NCBI GenBank assembly: GCA_037074615.1
Contig: CM073534.1
Coordinates: 4,460,861-4,524,860 of the forward strand
Direction: 5' to 3'
From: Leucaena leucocephala
Lineage: Eukaryota > Streptophyta > Magnoliopsida > Fabales > Fabaceae
DNA length: 64,000 bases
Position numbers and translations under genes: made by a program. Shown here piece after piece: positions 9,801-19,942 of the stretch. The notes beneath the pieces were generated by a model. That model worked only from the letters and a program-made list of their open reading frames with translations. It did not search any database and had not been told where the DNA came from. Numbering within the stretch: the first letter of the stretch is position 1; each line of letters begins with the position of its first letter.

Positions 9801-11514
9801 CTTTGTGTAAGGAGAAGTTGATGTAACACACACACACTAGCATAGATGCAAACAGAGCAGGGGTTTAGGAAGAAAAGCGCAGAACAGGAAAAGGGAGCAA
9901 GAAACAGAGAGTGAGTGGAGGGGGAACAAAATAGAAACTAAGGGGGAAGAGAGACAGAATTTAGGGAAGGAGTGAGAATCTGAAGTGGAGGAAGAGATCT
10001 CATAATACTCAAAACACATGTGGCCTTACTCCTATTTATAGAGCAAGGTTTCCTAATCTTGCTAACAACTTGCATGACAATTAGCAAAGGACAAGTTGCA
10101 ACATCCACTTGCAACTTGCATCCACTTGCACAAAAGACAACTGGCAAATAACATAATCCTACTTGCTCATGGCTACTTGTAAAATAAAATATTCCTATTT
10201 GCCAAAATAAAATTAAAACATCCATTCTTCCTATGGTAAGTCTTCTCATATTTTCTATCAATTCTAGGTTTTCTCAAAATATCCTACTTATATTCCATCA
10301 GAAGTCCTCCCACATTTTCATAATAGAAGGGAGGACCCTATTATTAAGTCACCTCTTTGTGGACGGAAGAGTATTTTACCCCAATAGTAAACAGACAATT
10401 ATGAATGATCATTGTTAAGTTATAAGTAGGTTAACTGGATTTGGATCAGTTGATTAACTGAAAATTTAAACTGTTTTATGTTTGATTTGGCTTGATTTTT
10501 GACGACTTTCAGATATTAGAGCCTGAGTTGGCCTTTTGTCACTTAGTGTAATGATTTATGTGATAAAGAAGTAAAAACTGCTTTTAGAGATTGATGAAAG
10601 TACTTATGAGAGCACTGAGTTTCATGAACATGGTTTGCATATATAATTTAAGAGATATTAGCATATTCAATAAAACTTCGGTGATTTCATCTGCAGCATT
10701 GGTTGGTTGTTTAACCATCCCATGCACATTTTTGTATTTGTGATGAAGCCGTTTAAAATTAAGGTACTTCAATTATGGATGCATGTTTCACTAAGCTTCT
10801 GTACTTCTTTGTAAATGACTGTTTTCATGCAAGTGTATTCTTATAACATCCATGGTTCTGCAGGCTTTTTAGCAATTTACAGGTATAAACACGGTCATGT
10901 ACTACAGCCCAACAATTGTCCAAATGGCCGGCTTCCGTTCCAATCAGCTGGCTCTTCTTCTATCGCTCATTGTTGCTGGTATGAACGCTGCTGGTACAGT
11001 TCTTGGTATCTATCTTATTGATCATGCAGGGCGGAAAAAATTGGCCCTTTCTAGCTTAGCTGGAGTAATAGCCTCGCTGATCATACTAGCTGTGTCATTT
11101 ATTAATCAATCATCAGACTCCACAAATGGTTTGTATGGATGGCTTGCAATTGTGGGTTTATCAATGTATATTGCTTTCTTCTCACCTGGAATGGGACCTG
11201 TGCCATGGACTATGAACTCTGAAATATATCCTGAAGAATATCGGGGAATATGTGGGGGCATGTCGGCTACTGTGTGTTGGGTTTCAAATTTGATTGTGTC
11301 CCAGACCTTTCTATCAATTGCTGATACTGTAGGGACCGGTCAAACTTTCATGATTTTAGCTGGCATAGCTGTGCTGGCCTTTCTTTTTGGGGCTGTGTAC
11401 GTTCCGGAGACCAAAGGATTGACATTCGATGAAGTGGAGCTTATATGGAAGGAGAGAGCTTGGGGTAAGAATCCAGACACACAAAGCCTTGTTGGCCATG
11501 GAAGTGACTCCTAG
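6517..11514 (+). CDS. INT1: Inositol transporter INT1-like, 5'-incomplete in the window, in-frame TAG in last exon
   Basis: Major facilitator sugar-porter protein. Arabidopsis INT1 is a tonoplast H+/myo-inositol symporter that exports inositol from the vacuole. Exons: 6517-6852, 7687-7794, 7897-8082 and 10864-11514, all joined in phase 0 with GT-AG borders. They give about 425 codons against about 509 in Arabidopsis. Visible motifs: DAYGRKKATL, GRLLVGIGVGIASV, PVYIAEASPSEIRGG, PESPRWLF, QFTGINTVMYYSPTIVQM, DHAGRKKLALSS, PETKGLTFDEVE. The missing 70 or so N-terminal residues (TM1 and the LFGYDTG motif) are not found in bases 1-6516; exon 1 is either further left or lost. The last exon has TAG at 10870-10872 where the family has Gln of the QQFTGIN motif. 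An AG ending at that codon could act as an acceptor that skips it. Functional gene or pseudogene is therefore open. Family identification is firm. Confidence 0.88.
7687..7794 (+). CDS. INT1: INT1-like exon, PESPR motif
   Basis: 36 codons, VPGTWRWMLGVAGVP to ESPRWLFIK. Acceptor AAGCAG, donor GTAAAC. TM6 and the conserved PESPRW motif at the start of the central loop. Confidence 0.92.
7897..8082 (+). CDS. INT1: INT1-like exon, central cytoplasmic loop to TM7
   Basis: 62 codons, NRKNEAVVVLTKIYDY to RLAFLVGAGLQ. Acceptor GGATGCAG, donor GTACTT. Covers the hydrophilic loop between the two six-helix halves. Confidence 0.92.
8448..8660 (+). repeat. Right arm of the INT1 inverted repeat, with outward extension
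   Basis: 8448-8547 is the reverse complement of 6247-6350. It continues outward into sequence related to 9366-9592 (shared GATCCAGAAATT, TGGACCAGAAT). A hairpin-capable pair of GGGTCGCA/TGCGACCC arms lies at about 8613-8653. Confidence 0.72.
8822..9366 (-). pseudogene. Fragment of a DRM-type de novo DNA methyltransferase gene, antisense in the INT1 intron
   Basis: DRM proteins are plant cytosine methyltransferases that act in RNA-directed DNA methylation. On the minus strand the fragment begins with a UBA-like end (MDASFAELIDFIYAAQMAL), a basic stretch (NKKKRT), then NEDTSKHNG. It continues with the highly characteristic PPYFYYDNVALAPKGVW, DIEPEFVDSKHFCAATRTRG and YVHNLPIHNRF, then a TGA, then TIHKAFPLTKKWW and FTERIRKALMPLL. 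At least two frameshifts and several stops are present. The catalytic methyltransferase motifs downstream are absent, so it covers only the region between the UBA domains and the catalytic core. No introns are visible inside it; whether this means a reverse-transcribed copy or a captured exon cannot be decided here. Confidence 0.88.
9366..9592. mobile_element. MITE-like repeat (about 227 bp) with GTTATCA ends
   Basis: Begins CCACTGTTATCATAATTG and ends CGATTTGATAACCTTG. The ends are inverted around GTTATCA. Related to the arms at 8448-8660 and 6247-6350. It adjoins the end of the DRM fragment directly. Confidence 0.5.
9830..10440 (-). promoter_or_regulatory. Possible LTR or promoter remnant on the minus strand, in the INT1 intron
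   Basis: On the minus strand a TATA-like CTATAAATAG (10041-10032) is followed by a long C/T-rich leader of about 180 bases ending at a GT repeat near 9830, as at the start site of many plant LTRs. No terminal repeats or partner copy were found, so this stays tentative. Confidence 0.25.
10864..11514 (+). CDS. INT1: INT1-like last exon, carries TAG at 10870-10872
   Basis: With the canonical acceptor TTCTGCAG the exon reads Ala, Phe, TAG, then QFTGINTVMYYSP and on to VGHGSDS and the normal stop at 11512-11514. Holds TM7 to TM12 and the PETKG motif. Using the AG at 10871-10872 as acceptor keeps frame and drops three residues. No other lesion was found in the 650 bases. Confidence 0.9.
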
Positions 11515-12523
11515 AAGCTCTCATTCACAACTTTGATGAGCAATATAAAATTCATGAGTTTAGTTTCGTTTCATGGTATTTAATATATCATTCCTTCACT
11601 TGCCAAATGTAAGTTTCTCAAGAGTGCAGTTGTTCAGCCAAATCTATGCAACAGTCGCAGTTTATCATTTTTGTATAGGCAGCTTAGTAATGAAATTATT
11701 GTTTAATTCTCGCCTTATTACAAAATTTTAAGTGTTTGACATTGTATCTTCTCTATTAATAGAGTGACGCATAATAATGCCCTACATTATCACTTCACAA
11801 GTTTTGTGATATCTCATGGTTTATTGCATGACTATGTGAGTTGTGTAATTTACAAAGAGCTTAAGTCACTGTGTTAATATGATTTATATGATAGTAAAAA
11901 TTTTACACAATGTTCGTTTTATTAGGAAATGGATCCATTTTCAGCAACTAAATACACCACGGATATTGTCTAGGGGTAAATTAATCCCATAAGATTTGGA
12001 TTAGCGAGTAGGAATTTGAGAAAAAAAAATCCATCACTCAGCAATCTTCCAGCATAAACAGTTTAGAGCATTTCGAATAAATTAAAAATGTGAACATTTT
12101 ATAGATAAAATGCGGTATCATGTGTAAAAGCTCTACTTTGTGAGATTCCTGTGACTCTTAGTCTCTAGGATCTTTGTATTCATGGTGATTTCTTTAGCTG
12201 CTTGGGCTTTTTGATGAAGATTGAAGGAAAAAGTGAGTCAATGAAAGATGATTATTCCATTTGGGGACATCTCTCTCTGTCTGTTGCCCTTTCAGTTTGA
12301 GAAACACTTATATTCTTTGTATGCTCTTATGTATTAATTCTCATGGTTTCAATTGTTTATTAGGGTTAGTTACTTTACATTGTTCATTTTAGTTATATAT
12401 AGACCAAAACTAAAAATAAGACCAGAAACCAAACATTATATTTAACGTTTTTTGTTTATTTTAGGTCTCATTGATTGATATTACTCCCACTATGAGTGCT
12501 CGTATGTGTTTATGTTCATGGTG
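11515..12523. other. INT1 3' flank, no further gene
   Basis: AT-rich, with several possible poly(A) signals but no supported coding frame. From about 12346 to 12523 it forms the first copy of a short sequence repeated at 29160-29310. Confidence 0.55.
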
Positions 12524-12528
12524 TCAGT
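12524..12528 (+). repeat. Target site duplication TCAGT, left copy
   Basis: Matches 29160-29164 on the other side of the 16.6-kb element. Confidence 0.85.
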
Positions 12529-15353
12529 TGAAAGTACGTCTTAAGGACAATTCAGTAGTATTTAGAACTACGTACATGACCTCTGAAGTTTATTAACTAA
12601 ATCTTGAATTTTTACTCTTCTCAATTTACTGTTCATATAGTATTCCATATTTGGTAATGAATTTCAAAAAATCATAATTAATTTCAGAAAAATTGAAATA
12701 TAGTTCAAAAAGCTACTATTTATTTGTTCAAAAATTCTAAAAACATATTCTAGTCCTTGTCTTTAGTGTCAAAACGAAATTTGACATGTTAACTAGATGT
12801 TTGTAAACTTTTATAAATTTATTCTTTCATGTACTATTTTTCATTATATCATAAACATTGTTGCTCAAACTTGTCATATAACATCATTACACATAATAAT
12901 TCTTCACATAACATTTATACTATCCAATCTCCATCTTCTCATCATGCTTCCTCATCTTCTTTTATCATTCATGAACCTATTGGGATTGGGATTATATGGA
13001 TGGAGTGAGATTTCTGGGAAAATTTCAGTAGCAAACGGTACTAAATAATACGTGCATTTATGTAAATACTTAGCTTACTTGTGAAAGTGTTAACATTGTG
13101 TACATGCTTCCATATAACATATGAAATACAATTGGCCAAAGTAATCATAGAAATAGACCTTCATCATAAACACATATGCAACACAATTCAACATAGTCAT
13201 AGCACAACCAATTATAACATCCAATACAAACAAGTTTAGGATAAGTTTACTACCTCACATGCTTGACCTCCTTTTCTTTATCTTTGTCTTTTCCTTATTA
13301 CTTCTGCTTGATGTGTAGCTGTCACTTTTGAGTCCACAATCAAACTCCCCTTTTCCTTACTACACAATTTCATCTTTTCAATCCATTTATGAGCTTATAA
13401 TCATAAAATTCCAGCCACCATGCACTGTTCTAGACATATTTGAATAACTCTCATTTTCCTTCAAAAATTTTCATTTTGATTCTAATGCTTCAAATACTTG
13501 TTTCTCTAATTTATCCCACTCAACTTTTCATTTTAAAACCATTGGAAACATCAAAATCATGAAATTTCAATAACTGTTCATATGAGTGAATAGTAATATA
13601 GAAGAATTCTAATAATTATAATTTTCAATTCCAATGCTTCCAAGGTTCAAAACCTATTCAATCCTATACAAAATCATCACATAAATTCAATGGAAGTATT
13701 AAATCATTGAAATTATATCTCCTTCTATCATGAACAGTGCAGAACGAAAGGTCTCCTTCTTGGCAAAGTCAAGAATATCAACTTAATTCAACAACAAATC
13801 ATCTAATTAGCTTGTTTAAGCATCAATCTATAACTCTAATTTTAATTTCTTCTTTCTCCTTTCATCTAGGGTTTTGGACAACATATATACCCTAGAAAAA
13901 CTCAACTTTCTTTTATATAAACCCTAAGTTCAATACCCCAAATTAAAGGAAGAAAAGTTAGGATAGATTGCTTACCTTAATTCCTAGCTAGCTTGAACTT
14001 TGGTCCTTGAATTCTTCTTTGTCTTGGCTTGAGTTTCCATTTGGGCAGCACCTCCCCAAGTATTCATTATGCCACAATTTTGGGCAGAAAAAGGGGGTTA
14101 TTTATAGAAAAATATCATAAAAAATGGAAGGCAAATATCACTTTGTGCACTATTTGATCTAATGACTCATATTTGCTCTTGGGTTAAGCTTGCCATAGAA
14201 GCCAAAAGTTGACATTATCAAGGGATACCTCATAGAACATGTGAAGAAATTTAAAAGGGAGGAAGCATCTGAAAAAATTTCAATCTAATCCGGTACCAGC
14301 TCAGTCTGATTTTCCAAAAATTAGACTGTTTTTTTAATCCAATTTTTCTGAGATTCTATAATATGCTTTCTGACCTTAAATCCAGTATCCAAATTCTTCC
14401 TACCATGGATATTCTTGGACTAGGTCTAAACTTAATTATACATCCCTTGGCAAATTACCAAAATGCCCCTTGGTTCTTCTTTATTTACTTTATTATCTCA
14501 AGCGCATTATCATCTTTTTACACATCATCAGAATATTCCTTGACCTTGGTCAACTATTTTGAAAACTCTCCTTGATCGTATAACCTTAGTTAAATGACCA
14601 AAATGCTCTTCTTCTGTCTCTCGCTCAATAGTACAACACAGTGGCATTTTCATAATTTTACATTTTTATATATCTTTATTAGCCCTGACCTACACACTAA
14701 TATGAAAATATTATTCAACCTATAAGGTGCCATTTTGGGCCTTCTACATAGTCCACTGCCTTCATTGGCTCAACTCCCAAGAAATTCCCTCGAAAAGTAT
14801 TTATCGGGTATTATTATCCACCGTAAATTCTATAATACATTCTACATAACTCCTTTTTTTGGTTCTATCAGTTTCATAAATTTTTATATTAATTATAAGA
14901 ATTTACTACTAATTTTCATATGATTCTCAAATCTAGAGGATACTATATTAATTTTTTTTAGGAATTTATATAAATTTTTCACAACATCAAATCAAAATAT
15001 TATGTTGTATTAAACTGATAAGAATAATTTTCTCTATTTACTAAAAAAATTTGGGTCTGAACTTATTCTAGGAAGTTTTGAGCCTTTTCTCAACTTTCAA
15101 TAATTACCATTTTGCCCCTAATCTTTTGAAAATTATACTTTATACCCTCAACTTTTTATAATTACACTTAACGGCAAAAAGTTTATGTCTACTTTACATT
15201 TTGCACCATAGAACTTTTAGACTTTTCAATTTAGTCCTTTTTCTTTATACCTTTATCTAATCATCATTTTTCCTCTCTATTTATCATTACAATCCTTTCT
15301 AAACATCTTTTCTCTATCAGTCTTATACAGAAAGGGAAAATTAGAATATGACA
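12529..15353 (-). repeat. 3' LTR of the 16.6-kb element
   Basis: On the minus strand it begins TGTCATATTCTAATTTTCCC and ends ACTTTCA. It aligns by eye along its length with 23661-29159 once the MITE and the Copia solo LTR are removed. Shared landmarks: 13020 with 24870, 13860 with 25830, 14370 with 26345, 14520 with 28330, 15290 with 29095. Short open frames inside it are not conserved as proteins. Confidence 0.85.
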
Positions 15354-15372
15354 TTTTTACCCCCTTTAAAAT
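15354..15372 (-). other. Likely polypurine tract of the 16.6-kb element
   Basis: On the minus strand TTTAAAGGGGGTAAAAA runs directly into the LTR start TGTCATATTC. Confidence 0.6.
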
Positions 15373-18300
15373 AAATTTGGTCCTCAAAATTTACTTAATA
15401 CCTTAGTCAACTATCTTGGATATATATCATTTTATGCGTTATGACTAAGGATTAAGGTATCTATCTCTTATCTTCTATCTTGACATCTTAGTGGAATACT
15501 TTCCATATCCGCAGATCTTCATATCTTTGTTGTGATTACTCTTCTTTTCTGAATCAACTCAATCAGAGTTGAACTCTACTTCATTATGTTATTAGCTTAC
15601 TTGCTATGTATCTATTCACTTATGGACAACTCATTATGCTAGACTTGTGAGTAGTGTTCATTTCTTTTATATCAAACTCTCTTGAATATTACTATATTAT
15701 GGAGTTTTCATCTACCCATCATACCTTTTATTATATATCTCTCATTACTTATCTGAGTATCTTGCAAAGTTTCTTAACATCCAAAAAGCTTCATCCTCAT
15801 TTTAGTATCATCATACTTCTTTTTCATAGAAATTCTAGCACCCTTAACATTGCTTTTATCATCTTTATTAATTTATCATAATACAGAGAGAGGACTTATA
15901 TAATTATTCTTTTTTTACTCTACTGCTAAGTAGGAGCATATTCATAATGCCTGGCTAACATTTTGCAGGACTATACACCTGCTTATGAATGCAAAGCTCT
16001 AACATTAGAGCTCAATCATTCCTTTCCTTGATATGCACAGTTTTAATACTCAGAGCTTGCACTGCTCTAACATTTAAAGCTTTAGCATATTTTATAAACA
16101 TAACATAATGCCTTGCATTTTATGTAAGGAGTAAAAGCCCTTACTTGCTATTTCATCTATAGCATGACATTCAAACATCTTATCCCTACCAAAATGGAGC
16201 CTATCTATCTATCTACAAAATTAGCTATAAAGCCACTTCGTATCATACTTCTCAATACATAGTTCTCATTATGTACCTCATTACATGTTTCTTATAATGT
16301 ATCCTATTACATGCTTCTTACACCATATCATGGTGTATCTTACCGTATCTAGTTGTATCATGACATATCTTGCTTTACCATAATGTATCTCACCTTTTCG
16401 TGACATATCTCGAGATATCATAAGTCTAACATTCTCTTTAATTTATAACTTTACTAGTTTTTGAGAAAAAAATTCTGAGGAAGATATTGCTCTTAATTCT
16501 TTCTAACTTTCTCCTGACATAAAACTGTAATCTAAATATTTCCCTTCAATTCCACTCAATTTGGACTTGACATAAGGGTTTTAGTCCCTTACTGTTCATA
16601 ACCTTTTCTAACTTTTCATAACACTCCATCATTTTACATAACTTTGTACATCTATGCCAAACTTCTGTGACATTTACATCATTTCTTATTACTTCATAGG
16701 GGGTCACCCATCATTGGGCTACTCTTACCTGATCACCTTTAACTAAAAAAATACTGATAAAAATCTGAAGCACTGGTACTATAGGCTCTAAACATGGTAC
16801 TTTACTATCTTAGACCCTTCTCATATTGTCTCTCTTGAGTTTATATGGCTTTTAGTCTCATTCTCATTCTCTTTAACCTTATCTTAGGGATCATTTTATT
16901 CTTATTTAACCCCTTCTCATATCATGAGATATTCTTTTTCCCTTCCATATTCATATTGTCTATAGACTCATAAATATCTATTATTGAAGACTAACAACTT
17001 TAACTCTGATAACTTAATTCCTTTTTCATGTAAGAAGATTATGAGTTTAGTCCATAATAATAATAAGGCTATCTCAAATTAACATCATGGATACTCTATC
17101 TGTTATGAGTTAACCAACTTGTGACGCTTCCCTACCTTAACCTTGTCTTTGGTATTCGTCTTTCCAAAGAAATAGTGTACTTATGTCTCATTCATATTAT
17201 TTCTTTAGGCTAAGTCTACTGCGAGTCTCAGGATCTACTATGATCAACCGTAAGCCTCTTCAGGATCTAATTGCGACCCTGAAATTCTATTCTCTATAAG
17301 CCACGCTAGGATCTAACTGTAATCCTCTTGAATCTATTGTAATTCTGTTGTACTGTATTCTCATCTCTAAAAGCCCTAAAACCAACAGACTAAGTTACAA
17401 GGTTAGCCACTTTCACTTAGTTGCTAACTCAATAGATAATTCTCCAAGACTGATCACAGAAGCCAATATTATCTGTTAAGACTTTACTCATTTTCTCTAT
17501 TACTCAGGAATTTATCGCATCATTCTCATCTTTCATAATTTGCCTATATCTAGTACTGCAGAGAGCTACACTGGCTCTAATATGTACATAACTTTTACAA
17601 TCTATATATCTTGTCTAGTGGACATTACTTTAACATGACTAAACTATCCATTCTCATGGCTCTATCTTAAGAGCAATCTTACTCTATCACAAGAGTAATT
17701 TAGCTCTATTGTGAAAATATTAACTTCTATTACATAGACGCTACTCCCTCTCAGAGATGCATCATCTTTCATATTTGTGCCTTATTTCATTTCATGTTCA
17801 TGGTACATCATTTATATATCCTATCCTTACTGAAAGGACATGTCCTAAGTACTGTAATTATATATCTAAAGGTTTGCCACTAACATTAATCTCTAATCCC
17901 GTTCTCTATCTAACTGACTATCATTGTCTGTCTTAGATTCTCATTCTATTCTTTAAGAATTAACTGGCTAATTATCATGTTTATGACTTTTCTATTGCTT
18001 TATCATTACAAAGTTAAATTATCTAATTACATGTCATATGGTATGAGAGCAACATAACTTTCTTATTATATATACTCTATCTTGTATCTAATGTGAAAGG
18101 AGAGTAGTCATTCATCATAGCATACTCTAACATGCATAATATGCAAGGAGATACAATCATTTAAGCATTATCTAACATGCATGTCATCATATGACAACTG
18201 CAAAGATATGCAATTGTTCATCATAACTTATGGCAACATAAACCGTATCATCATCACATAATTTGCTCAACCATCTATTATACACACACTGCAATTATAC

Positions 18301-19942
18301 AATTAACTAGGTAAACTTTTAAGTATTCTTTTCTCTGTCACATTATCTGCCAGATCCCGATCATTCATTCAGAAACTTGAGATAACTACTCATTTAACTT
18401 AGGCTGCCACATTACACTCTTACTAGGGTATAAACTCAACCCTTTATTACTTTATCTGACTCTTGCTCATTACTCTTTCTTAAATTGGGGAGTCTCTTTA
18501 TCATTGAAACTATGGCTACTTTTCTCTCTTTAGACATCATACATTTCTATTTCTACTCTTGTAAGCATCTATTGCTCTATTGAACCTCTACAACTACTTG
18601 AGAAAAATTATTTCTTTATAACACGGAATTCAACTCATGAACTAACTTCTCAGTCATTCAACTTTCCTGCTCATGTGGATGAACTCGGATGAGTATTCGT
18701 CAAAGGTTTTCTCTTTTGCTACTTTACCCCTTAGCCTAACGCTCATCTTTTCTAACTAAGAAGAATGCTTCTCATAAACTATTCGAGAAAAACTTCTCAG
18801 GTGAGTGGATAAATCTCCATCTCTATGGAGTAACTACTGTATCTCTCTACTATCTTTTACTCTTTCTATCTATATATTAGTCTCAGTCTGCTCTTGACCA
18901 CACTATGATTCCTTTCTATTCTATCTCTTGATCTTGGCGAACTTAAGTCGCATGGATCAACTACTATTACTTTTGCTCCCTAGGATGCTTAACCCTAGGT
19001 CTACTAGGTTATTGTTTCTTCATGATAGAATCCCTCTATTCAGGACTATTAGCTTTCTATCTATTAATCATCACGTCTCTAACCTTAAGCAATGTGCTAG
19101 GCTCATTCTTAGGCAAGTCTCAATCTAACTTTTGATTATTATGTTCAGTAAAGACTAGCAAAACAAAGTCTTTCATAATATAGATAAACTCCTAGTGATC
19201 ATACGAAGGATCTACTTCTGAACATTGTCTTGAAATGATCTTTTGTATCTCATTACCTCATATTGTTTGGCTTACCTACACCCTGTACTAAACCTTTAAC
19301 TGATAAACTTCAGCGAGGTTGGCATCTTTATTCTTATTATCAAGTCTCTATATATCCTAGTTATGACCTGAGCATTGGCTAGTTGCGACTCATATTATCT
19401 ATGAACTTTAGTCACGACCATATCAGTTTACTCATCATGACTTGACAACTCTATATCCTTTAGTTGTGTCCAAAGGTCTTCTCACATCATGACCTAAATG
19501 ATATATGCACATTAGTCATGTACTATGACCTGACTCATTGTGACCTGATAGCTTTGGAACTTCCTATTGCGACCAATGGTCTTTACTCATCACAGCCAAA
19601 ACACCTTTGTAAATCTTTGTCACGACCCATGTCTTAACTGATCACAACTTCACTTCTTTCTGACTACTAGTCGCGACCAAAACATCTTCACATCGCGACT
19701 TGGACATAGCTTTCTCTAAATATTCTCTTCTAATGTTCTTTGTCTAGTATTTACTCAAGCAATGGCATATTCTTATTCTTAACTTTAATGAACTTGAGTC
19801 AATTGAAACTAATCCATATATATCTATCATAATTAAATTAAATCGGGAACATATTCATATAGATGTTCAACCAACTACCATTTCATTATATCACATCAAA
19901 GATCATATTTCATAAGACCATAATATTTGTACATACATGTCG
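15354..19942 (-). other. Internal region of the 16.6-kb element: non-coding blocks of degenerate short repeats
   Basis: No gene. The plus strand is strongly C/T-rich. Several blocks of short degenerate tandem repeats are visible: AGCTCTAACATTAGAGCT-type units (about 15990-16090), about 20-base units around TGTATCTTAC (16255-16435), AGGATCTAA units (17225-17340), about 55-base units around TCTAACATGCAT (18085-18250), and CGACC/CATGACC units (19370-19690). Parts recur at 41195-41845 and 57540-58425, so this is a shared domain of the family. Confidence 0.65.

Noticed and set aside
9837..10261. Two minus-strand frames of 60 and 107 residues
   Set aside because: C/T-rich leader-like sequence in the INT1 intron without protein features.
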